From a bacterium (GTDB lineage: Bacteria; JAMCPX01): a DNA stretch of 11,650 nucleotides. Numbering within the stretch: the stretch's first letter is position 1; the number at the start of each line of letters is the position of its first letter. The DNA is taken from assembly GCA_021787655.1 (NCBI GenBank), contig JAJYLM010000058.1:1-11650 (forward strand), read 5' to 3'. A program made the position numbers and the translations under genes. The notes beneath the pieces are model-generated. The model was not told where the DNA came from, did no database searches, and saw nothing but the letters and a program-made list of their open reading frames with translations. Below are positions 7,108-11,650 of this stretch, one piece after another.

Positions 7108-9081
7108 TCAGTGAAACGCGTAGAGGTGTCCGTCGTCTGACCCTATGTAAACCGTTCCGTCGGCTCCAATGGCCGGTGATGACACGATGGGCCCGCCTGT
7201 TGGATAACTCCATTTGACGGTGCCGTCAGGATTGAACGCATAAAAGATGCCATTTACATCACCAACATAGATCGTTCCGTCAGTCCCTATTGCAGGTGTG
7301 GAATAATCAATCGAAGCCCCTAAGTAATCTTGCCATTTGACGGTGCCGTCAGGATTGAATGCATACATGTAAGCGTCATCTCCTCCAATATAGATCGTTC
7401 CGTCCGAACCGATGGCCGGTGAAGATTCTACAGGACTAGCTGTTGCATATCTCCACTTGAGCGTACCATCCTGATTGATCGCATAGATATAATGATCTTG
7501 CGAGCCAACATAGATCGTTCCATCCGCACCGATGGCCGGTGAAGAGTCTATAGAACTACCCGTTGTGTAGCTCCATTTGAGTCCGCCGGTGGGGGTGATT
7601 GCATAGATATTACCGTCATCCGATCCTACATAGATTGTACCGTTTACGCCTATAGATGGTGTTGAGAATATTTGATTGCCTGTTGGGTATGTCCACTTTA
7701 CCAGTCCTTGAGTTGTGGTAGGTGTGATCGCATAAAGCTTATTATTACCAAAACCTATATAGATGGTTCCATCGGGCCCTATTGCCGTACCCTCGGATGA
7801 ACCCCAATTACCGGTCCCTAAACTCCATTTTGTAGTCCCTGCAGGATTCAGTGCATAAAGTGCAGCATGAAATTGTATATAGATGGTACCATCTGCTCCT
7901 ACTGTTGGACAGGGATTCGTCCATAAAGTACTTCCGCTGTATGCCTGATAACTCCAATCGAGTCCTCCATTATGACTGAGGGCATAAATATAACCCTGAC
8001 TGGCATAGCCATTATCAGATGCTACATAGATAGTACCGTCAGCCGCAATGACCGGGGAATAAACATCGTTTTCAGTTGTATAGCTCCACTCGAGTGCACC
8101 TGTGGTTGATGTTGCAACGATAGCGCTCAGACCCGTGGATTGGAGGTTGTTCCTGAACTTTGGCCAGGGGCTCTGGCTGGTTACACTCATGGAGCTGCCC
8201 TGTGTTGCCGTGGAGCCATATACATCGCTCACACTGACCACGACATTGTAATTACCGGATATGTCGGATGATTGCCATGTCGCGCTGCTGCCGGTCGTTA
8301 CGGTTGATCCGCCGATGTTCCAGGTATAGGTCAGCAGGCTGTCTCCGTCAGGGTCGTAGGCACTGGATACAAGGCTTGCGGTTGTGGTAACCGGCTGCGG
8401 GGTAATGGTCATAGATGTTATCACGGGTGCGCTGTCCGAGGTTGTGTCGATTGCAATCGAACTGCTTGCGGAAGCTCCGTATCCGTCGCTGACGGTTACC
8501 GTAATATTACCTGCGGCACTGTGTACGGAAGGTGCTGTTACGGTTGCCGTTGCACCATAGCCGGTGACAGCCCATCCTGTACTCGCGGTCCATATATAAG
8601 CCGGTGAGTCTCCATCAGGGTCGGATGCACCTGCGGTTGCAGTTATTGTGGAGCCTGTGAATACAGGGTTAGCAGATACCGCAAGATTCTGTATGACCGG
8701 TGCACTGTTGCCTTCTGTGCTTAATGACGTTGTACCGGTTACCGAGCCGCCCTTGTTGTCTGATACAATCACCGTGACCGTACCGCCGGCACTGTATGCA
8801 TTGGGTGCCTGGAGTATTGCTGCCGACTGGTTTGCCCCGCTGTTGATTGACCAGTTGCTGGAAACCGTCCATGTATAGGTCAGTGCAAGGCTGCTCGGGC
8901 TGGAAGCATTTACTGTTGCAGTGACGGCATTCCCGGGATGCGCAGGTAATCCCTGGATACTTAAACTGTGGATAACGGGTAGAGCAGGGGCACCGCCGCC
9001 TTTTGAACCACTGCTGCATCCTGCTATTCCAAGCAGGGCGAACATCGAGACGAACATTGTTCTGTGGATCATTGTTTTCAT
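7108..9081 (-). CDS. Lipoprotein with three PKD/Ig-like domains and an eight-bladed PQQ-type propeller
   Basis: 657 residues. The lipoprotein signal ends at GIAGC (Cys22) with Ser at +2, suggesting outer-membrane sorting. After a Gly-rich linker come three Ig/PKD-like domains (about 35-122, 128-212, 218-300), two of which carry DPDGDS and each a 'V.VSD.YG' strand. SPWPKFRNN (304-312) opens the propeller, whose eight blades (about 330-657) repeat 'SSPAIG.DGTIY(V/I)GS.D...YA(I/F)N.DGT.KW'. The whole C-terminal module is a paralogue of the propeller in the gene at 368-2905, including the SPWPKFR entry motif. No catalytic residues are recognisable; a cell-surface binding or structural role is an inference. 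AAGGAG lies six bases before the ATG. Upstream is a Pho-box-like promoter shared with the beta-barrel gene. The DNA of the last blades is a tandem repeat of about 120 bases. Confidence 0.88.
   Translation of the reverse strand: MKTMIHRTMFVSMFALLGIAGCSSGSKGGGAPALPVIHSLSIQGLPAHPGNAVTATVNASSPSSLALTYTWTVSSNWSINSGANQSAAILQAPNAYSAGGTVTVIVSDNKGGSVTGTTSLSTEGNSAPVIQNLAVSANPVFTGSTITATAGASDPDGDSPAYIWTASTGWAVTGYGATATVTAPSVHSAAGNITVTVSDGYGASASSSIAIDTTSDSAPVITSMTITPQPVTTTASLVSSAYDPDGDSLLTYTWNIGGSTVTTGSSATWQSSDISGNYNVVVSVSDVYGSTATQGSSMSVTSQSPWPKFRNNLQSTGLSAIVATSTTGALEWSYTTENDVYSPVIAADGTIYVASDNGYASQGYIYALSHNGGLDWSYQAYSGSTLWTNPCPTVGADGTIYIQFHAALYALNPAGTTKWSLGTGNWGSSEGTAIGPDGTIYIGFGNNKLYAITPTTTQGLVKWTYPTGNQIFSTPSIGVNGTIYVGSDDGNIYAITPTGGLKWSYTTGSSIDSSPAIGADGTIYVGSQDHYIYAINQDGTLKWRYATASPVESSPAIGSDGTIYIGGDDAYMYAFNPDGTVKWQDYLGASIDYSTPAIGTDGTIYVGDVNGIFYAFNPDGTVKWSYPTGGPIVSSPAIGADGTVYIGSDDGHLYAFH
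7130..7780. repeat. In-gene tandem repeat of about 120 bases encoding propeller blades
   Basis: The string TAGATCGTTCCGTC or close variants recurs at 7268, 7391, 7511, 7631 and 7760, giving periods of 123, 120, 120 and 129 bases, about one 40-residue blade each. The companion string GATGGCCGGTGA recurs in the same phase. DNA similarity between adjacent blades is high enough for slippage or unequal recombination to change blade number. Confidence 0.75.
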
Positions 9082-9104
9082 TTGTTACTCCTTATTATAC
9101 TGAA

Positions 9105-9139
9105 ACTATACCACGCGAAAAGTCACAGATCGGTCACAG
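9105..9139 (-). promoter_or_regulatory. Pho-box-like promoter of the Ig/propeller lipoprotein
   Basis: On the minus strand two CTGTGAC heptamers (plus-strand GTCACAG at 9122-9128 and 9133-9139) stand 11 bases apart with CGAT between. The proximal heptamer is 11 bases upstream of TATAGT (9105-9110), and no TTGACA-like -35 is seen. That is the geometry of PhoB-activated promoters, whose box is CTGTCAT-N4-CTGTCA. Transcription would begin near 9098, leaving room for the AAGGAG at 9088-9093. A better -10 match TATAAT at 9094-9099 would start transcription inside or after the ribosome site and is less likely. Confidence 0.45.
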
Positions 9140-9147
9140 ATGGGAGG
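9116..9147. repeat. 32-base upstream repeat, copy A
   Basis: These 32 bases, from CGAAAAGTCACAG to ATGGGAGG, are identical to 10815-10846. Both copies lie just upstream of a minus-strand envelope-protein gene, 35 bases from this start codon and 46 from the other, in the same orientation. The repeat contains the two CTGTGAC heptamers. Confidence 0.9.
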
Positions 9148-9160
9148 GATTTTGTAAAAA

Positions 9161-9179
9161 GGGCGGGGAAACCCCGCCC
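9161..9179. repeat. GC-rich REP-like hairpin
   Basis: A perfect 8-bp stem GGGCGGGG / CCCCGCCC has an AAA loop. On the minus strand it is followed by TTTTTAC, so it may also stop transcription coming from the right before the lipoprotein promoter. The flank CCCGCCCCTAC is typical of dispersed repeats in many genomes. A degenerate relative lies at 10887-10901. Confidence 0.6.
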
Positions 9180-9260
9180 CTACGATGTAGACCCAATGGT
9201 ATCCCTTTCATTGACTATCTCATAATAAAAATGTAATTTTGAATTCGTAATGAAATGAAT

Positions 9261-9270
9261 ATACATGTAT
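9261..9270. promoter_or_regulatory. Perfect palindrome ATACATGTAT upstream of the plus-strand island
   Basis: The 10-base palindrome ends 10 bases before the AAGGAG ribosome site (9281-9286) of the nucleotidyltransferase remnant. Toxin-antitoxin-like operons are often self-regulated at such sites. Candidate promoter boxes nearby are TTGACT (9211-9216) with TAATTT (9234-9239) at 17 bases, and TTGAAT (9239-9244) with TATACA (9260-9265) at 15 bases; neither is strong. Confidence 0.25.
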
Positions 9271-9291
9271 TTGTATGCGTAAGGAGTAATG

Positions 9292-9686
9292 GTGTTTTAC
9301 GAGGAGATTTTCGAAAAGTTGAATAAGAGAGGTATAGATTATGTTGTTGTCGGCGGACTTGCCGTTGTCCTTCATGGTGTTGTTAGACTTACAGCTGACC
9401 TGGACCTTATGGTTCATTTGGAAGAGGACAATCTCAGGAAGTTTCTCAGCATCATGGGTGAACTCGGGTATAGACCAAAGATGCCTGTAAACGCTGATGA
9501 CTTTGTCAGTCCCAAGAACAGGGCCCAATGGATCAATAAAAAAAACATGAAGGTCTTTAGTTTTTTTCATCTCCTGTTGTTTCAATCAAAAACCTGATCA
9601 AGCTGAAGCAGATTTCAGGCAGACCTCAGGATATTGCCGATATCAAGGCACTTGAGGAGGTTGCTAAAAGTGGATACCAAGAATAA
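9292..9686 (+). pseudogene. Nucleotidyltransferase (AbiEii/MNT-like), internally deleted and frameshifted
   Basis: The intact N-terminal part carries the nucleotidyltransferase signature VVGGLAVVLHG...RLTADLDLMV, with the DxD metal-binding pair about 15 residues after the GG, and continues to KNMKVFSF. That frame then ends at 9597. The family's C-terminal end, PVVSIKNLIKLKQISGRPQ followed by DIADIKALEEV, appears in the -1 frame from 9567 to the TAA at 9684-9686. In relatives as I recall them, some 35-40 residues separate these two parts and include the strand with the third catalytic Asp; here they are missing. The junction is at a run of seven T (9561-9567). I conclude that a deletion plus frame change inactivated the gene. 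The start is probably GTG 9292, five bases after AAGGAG; ATG 9289 is only two bases away. The proteins belong to toxin-antitoxin or abortive-infection-like gene pairs. Confidence 0.75.
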
Positions 9687-9864
9687 ACATCATATTGAAA
9701 TCGTATATACCTTTCCAAAGGACAAGCTGGATGAGTTTAAAGATATGTCGGTCAGGCAGAGGCTCATGTGGCTTGAAGAGGCAAACCTTTTTATTAACAA
9801 AACAATCGGCTTCAAAAAGCGGGCCATTACAGATACAAGATTTGAGGGAATAGAAGATCGTTGA
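9670..9864 (+). CDS. Small hypothetical protein, partner of the nucleotidyltransferase remnant
   Basis: 64 residues, beginning with a GTG at 9670 that has GAGGAGG nine bases upstream and overlaps the end of the preceding remnant by 17 bases. Such overlap is typical of two-gene toxin-antitoxin-like operons. The sequence is charged and soluble, with no signal or membrane segment; the core MSVRQRLMWLEEANLFINK (residues 27-45) is predicted helical by eye and resembles the '..RL.WLEEAN.F' helix of small proteins encoded beside nucleotidyltransferases. No catalytic motif is visible. It appears intact although the genes on both sides are broken. Its function is unknown; antitoxin or partner is an inference from position. 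An upstream in-frame ATG at 9634 would need to overlap the remnant further and has no ribosome site. Confidence 0.55.
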   Translation: MDTKNKHHIEIVYTFPKDKLDEFKDMSVRQRLMWLEEANLFINKTIGFKKRAITDTRFEGIEDR

Positions 9865-9876
9865 AGCCTTTCACAC

Positions 9877-10041
9877 TATGATGAGCTTCCTAAAGAGATT
9901 ACGGAGAAATGTAAGCAATAATGAGATCTCTTTATTACCTCCTTCATCCTTGCATTGAACCTGAAATGCGATTTTGTGACTGCCGACAGAAGACTTTATG
10001 AAAGAACAAAGGCACTGAAAACGGTAAAACTTTTGTCTTGA
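9877..10041 (+). pseudogene. PIN-domain (VapC-like) C-terminal remnant, frameshifted
   Basis: The frame from 9940 to the stop at 10039-10041 encodes SFILALNLKCDFVTADRR then LYERTKALKTVKLLS. This closely matches the end of PIN-domain ribonucleases, where 'D(A/S)..LALAL...FVTADRRL' carries a catalytic Asp. The preceding helix residues SLYY are in a different frame (9927-9938), with one extra base at 9939. Further upstream, YDELPKEITEKCKQ (877-918 of the 9-kb region) is again in the later frame but closed by TAA at 9919. The N-terminal PIN motif with the first catalytic Asp is absent. The gene is therefore a decayed toxin tail. It lies directly after the small hypothetical gene and before a bidirectional terminator. 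Confidence 0.65.
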
Positions 10042-10094
10042 ACGGGGTAATCGGATATTCAGCCGGCTTAATGCCCATGCCGGGCGCACCAAAG

Positions 10095-10123
10095 AAAAAG
10101 GCGTGCAGAGTGCACGCCTTTTT
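10095..10123. terminator. Bidirectional intrinsic terminator
   Basis: A 13-bp perfect stem AAAAAGGCGTGCA / TGCACGCCTTTTT has a GAG loop and ends in five T on both strands. It serves the minus-strand beta-barrel gene, 29 bases past its stop, and would also end transcription of the plus-strand remnant island. Confidence 0.92.
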
Positions 10124-10151
10124 ATCATGGGCAAGATGTTAAGTGGTAATG

Positions 10152-10769
10152 TTAAAAAAGAAACCTGTATCCTGCCATAAGTTCGTAGACACCGACATCG
10201 ACGGTTGTGCTGCTGCCATTGAAGGTCGCGCCCTGACTGATCGGAATCGAGATTTCAGCAGTAACTGCACCATTTCTTGTTACGACGAAATCTGCACCTC
10301 CTACAAGTTCCAGCCCAATACCGCTTCCGCTCAGTGAATTCGAATAACCTCCACCACTGATGGATATGCTTGGGTTGTTGTATACCAGACCGAGTCCAAA
10401 GAATGGCGTAATTCTGTTTAATGGTATTGTACCGAGGGCATCTACCTTGATTGCAAAGTTACTGAAACTTTCGGTCGATCCACCTATAGTAGCGCTTGAG
10501 GCTCCAATATAATCAAGTTCTCCCGCTAAGGCAAAATACTTGATAAAATTATAACGCCCGTCAACCCCGATACCGACTCCCGGACCGAAATTGTTTAAAC
10601 CGGGATCACTGCTGTTGGGAAAGAAAACTATCAGCTTGGGGGCGATTGACCATACGTGCTCTCCATTTTGCCATGTTTGGCTTGAGCCACCTGTATAACC
10701 TGCTTTTGAAGATACTGCAAACCCAAGTATCAGCAAAGATACTGCGACTGCCAGACCGAGTCTTTTCAT
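10152..10769 (-). CDS. Small outer-membrane beta-barrel protein (OmpA/Opa-like porin domain)
   Basis: 205 residues. A Sec signal peptide (about 1-23, cut after SSKA) precedes amphipathic beta strands such as YNFIKYFALAGELDYIGA, ITPFFGLGLVY and GLELVGGADFVV. The chain ends in GYRFLF; a C-terminal Phe with alternating aromatics is the recognition signal of the BAM machinery. Length and pattern fit an eight-stranded barrel of the 'outer membrane protein beta-barrel domain' type. There is no peptidoglycan-binding OmpA C-domain, so it is a stand-alone barrel. A pore, adhesin or structural role cannot be told apart. AAAGGAG lies seven bases before the ATG. The upstream region has the same 32-base Pho-box-like repeat as the lipoprotein at 7108-9081, which suggests shared control. 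Confidence 0.85.
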   Translation of the reverse strand: MKRLGLAVAVSLLILGFAVSSKAGYTGGSSQTWQNGEHVWSIAPKLIVFFPNSSDPGLNNFGPGVGIGVDGRYNFIKYFALAGELDYIGASSATIGGSTESFSNFAIKVDALGTIPLNRITPFFGLGLVYNNPSISISGGGYSNSLSGSGIGLELVGGADFVVTRNGAVTAEISIPISQGATFNGSSTTVDVGVYELMAGYRFLF

Positions 10770-10804
10770 GCTTTTTCTCCTTTATCTTTCATAGATGGTT
10801 ACTC

Positions 10805-10838
10805 GTTTATCACACGAAAAGTCACAGATCGGTCACAG
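10805..10838 (-). promoter_or_regulatory. Pho-box-like promoter of the beta-barrel gene
   Basis: Two CTGTGAC heptamers on the minus strand (plus-strand GTCACAG at 10821-10827 and 10832-10838) are 11 bases apart. An AT-rich candidate -10, GATAAA or ATAAAC (within 10805-10811), lies 9-10 bases downstream of the proximal heptamer. The arrangement parallels the other copy at 9105-9139, although this -10 is weaker. Transcription would begin near 10798, giving a leader of about 29 bases. Confidence 0.42.
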
Positions 10839-10846
10839 ATGGGAGG
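10815..10846. repeat. 32-base upstream repeat, copy B
   Basis: Identical over 32 bases to 9116-9147 and in the same orientation relative to its gene. Sequence similarity fades quickly on both sides, apart from a GC-rich hairpin found further upstream of both copies. Confidence 0.9.
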
Positions 10847-10886
10847 ATTTTTCTACAAGATGACGGAAATTTATGCAGGTACGGGA

Positions 10887-10901
10887 CGGGGCAAAGCCCC
10901 G
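10887..10901. repeat. GC-rich REP-like hairpin, degenerate copy
   Basis: Stem CGGGGC / GCCCCG with an AAA loop, extended imperfectly on both sides and flanked by CCACTAC. It resembles the hairpin at 9161-9179. No T-tract follows on either strand, so terminator function is doubtful. Confidence 0.45.
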
Positions 10902-10967
10902 CCACTACAATTTCAGTGAGAACAACGTCTCTGCGCCGAAAACGCCCTGTTTGACCGGCATTCTCCG

Positions 10968-11225
10968 TTATCGCGCATACCTCATAGCCAGGCGCAGTTG
11001 ATGTATGGCTTCATTGACGCGTTTTATTGCTATTGCCTTGTGTCCTCCGAACACTGCTGGTGCCTGTTCAAGGACCGACCTCGTGTGCCTGAGCATGTCT
11101 ATGGCCTTGACAATGCGGGGGTGCGGACCCGATGCCTGTGCAGTATTCACTACCGGGGCAGCGCAGAAAACCACCGTTAATAACACGAGTAGCAACCCTG
11201 TGAATCCTATGATTCTTTTTTTCAT
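10968..11225 (-). CDS. Small exported helical protein
   Basis: 85 residues. Signal peptide 1-31 has KKR, a Leu/Val-rich core and a cut after AQA; the Cys21 in it is preceded by Phe, so it is not a lipobox. The mature part is about 54 residues: two amphipathic helices, PRIVKAIDMLRHTRSVLEQA (36-55) and HKAIAIKRVNEAIHQLRLAM (62-81), joined by PAVFGG. The halves share an 'AI..L/I....L' spacing and look like a helical hairpin. I have an impression of similar small periplasmic proteins with a GGH turn in other environmental bacteria, but know no function. AAAGGAGG lies seven bases before the ATG. It is upstream of and codirectional with the beta-barrel gene, 198 bases apart, with the barrel's own promoter between. 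Confidence 0.75.
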   Translation of the reverse strand: MKKRIIGFTGLLLVLLTVVFCAAPVVNTAQASGPHPRIVKAIDMLRHTRSVLEQAPAVFGGHKAIAIKRVNEAIHQLRLAMRYAR

Positions 11226-11302
11226 CGTTCTGCCTCCTTTTGGTTTTATTTATATTATTAAACATCCCGAAAACAGAAAAGTTACGGTACATCAAAAAAC
11301 AA

Positions 11303-11329
11303 GCGGGCAAGGAAAACATCCTTGCCCGC
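11303..11329 (-). terminator. Intrinsic terminator of the right-edge gene
   Basis: An 11-bp perfect stem GCGGGCAAGGA / TCCTTGCCCGC has a 5-base loop. On the minus strand it is followed by TTGTTTTTTG. It lies 44 bases past the stop of the partial gene at 11374. The plus-strand side also has GTTTT. Confidence 0.85.
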
Positions 11330-11373
11330 GTTTTGGTGCGATGAACCTAAAGTTTTCACCATGCTGCAATAGG

Positions 11374-11650
11374 TTAGATCCCTATAAAACTGATTACCCC
11401 GTTGGCCACCAGATCGTAGGTTGAAGAAACCGTGTTGGTGCCGGCCTGCTTCGGTGCAGCCAGGAGCTTGTTCAGGTCTACAATGGCAAGGCATGTTTTG
11501 CTACTGTCGATGAGAAGCCCCATGGGCTCTTTGTTGATGACTGCGGTGAAAGCGGAAAGCCCGTGCGGATCACCAACATTGCTCCATGTCGATACGGAAG
11601 GACACCATGTTGTCGGTGTCGGCATTTGGGCGGATGTGTAGGATGTGACC
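11374..11650 (-). CDS. C-terminal fragment of a protein continuing past the right edge
   Basis: The open frame enters from the right edge (VTSYTSAQ before the first Met at 11625) and ends at 11374, giving 91 visible residues. The core DPHGLSAFTAVINKEPMGLL (about residues 27-46 of the visible part) followed by CLAIVDLNKLLAAP looks like the last strands of a surface or periplasmic beta-propeller-like protein, where 'DPHG' and 'VDL..LL' recur. That reading is an impression. No transmembrane segment is visible. A strong terminator follows, so this is the end of a transcription unit. A start at the internal Met is unlikely because the frame is open upstream of it and no ribosome site precedes it. 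Confidence 0.6.
   Translation of the reverse strand, partial: VTSYTSAQMPTPTTWCPSVSTWSNVGDPHGLSAFTAVINKEPMGLLIDSSKTCLAIVDLNKLLAAPKQAGTNTVSSTYDLVANGVISFIGI

Noticed and set aside
9094..9099. TATAAT as the -10 box of the Ig/propeller lipoprotein gene
   Set aside because: It matches consensus, but transcription would start at or past the AAGGAG ribosome site; TATAGT at 9105-9110 fits the leader and the CTGTGAC repeats better.
9555..9600. Programmed -1 frameshift at the run of seven T in the nucleotidyltransferase
   Set aside because: A slip would join the frames, but the product would still lack about 35-40 residues including the third catalytic Asp, so deletion explains the locus better.
10766..10792. 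Eight-codon leader frame (MKDKGEKA) ending in an ATGA overlap with the beta-barrel start
   Set aside because: It includes the ribosome site of the real gene and has none of its own, so it is most likely chance.
11276..11287. Possible third Pho-box-like site upstream of the small exported protein
   Set aside because: Only one half-site resembles the element (CCGTAACTTTTC on the minus strand); the second heptamer is absent and no -10 lies at the right distance.

Overview
The window looks like chromosomal DNA of a Gram-negative, environmental bacterium. The evidence is three lipoproteins with lipobox signal peptides, a small outer-membrane beta-barrel ending in Phe, and dispersed palindromic repeats of types common in Proteobacteria and Nitrospirota. 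I cannot place it more precisely; Nitrospirota or a former 'deltaproteobacterium' would fit the gene style, but that is an impression. There is no rRNA, tRNA, CRISPR array, transposase or integrase in the window.

Layout: nearly everything is on the minus strand. From left to right: the broken start of an SbsA-type Ig-like protein running off the left edge (1-103); an AT-rich gap and a hairpin terminator (104-335); a large lipoprotein with an eight-bladed PQQ-type propeller and an unrecognised C-terminal half (368-2905); a GH31 glycosidase lipoprotein just upstream of it (2985-5444); a MITE-like palindromic element (5525-5658); an acyl-CoA dehydrogenase with a good promoter (5683-6918); a second propeller lipoprotein with Ig/PKD domains in front (7108-9081); a short plus-strand island of decayed toxin-antitoxin-like genes (9292-10041); a small outer-membrane beta-barrel (10152-10769); a small exported helical protein (10968-11225); and the C-terminus of a further minus-strand gene leaving the right edge (11374-11650).

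How the genes may work together: GH31 and the first propeller lipoprotein lie in tandem with a 79-base gap and no visible terminator, so they may form one transcript encoding envelope proteins that handle a glycan. The second propeller lipoprotein and the beta-barrel are separated by the decayed island but share an identical 32-base upstream sequence. It holds two CTGTGAC direct repeats 11 bases apart, placed like a Pho-box just upstream of a -10 element. This suggests that one PhoB/OmpR-type response regulator controls both envelope proteins. The acyl-CoA dehydrogenase has a separate promoter with a perfect inverted repeat in its spacer, so a repressor may control it.

The least ordinary items are the shared Pho-box-like element, the plus-strand island (a nucleotidyltransferase missing its middle, an intact 64-residue protein, and a frameshifted PIN-domain tail), and a GH31 enzyme that resembles the YihQ group around its catalytic acids but lacks the sulfonate-binding residues. 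I found no complete, clearly new multi-gene system.
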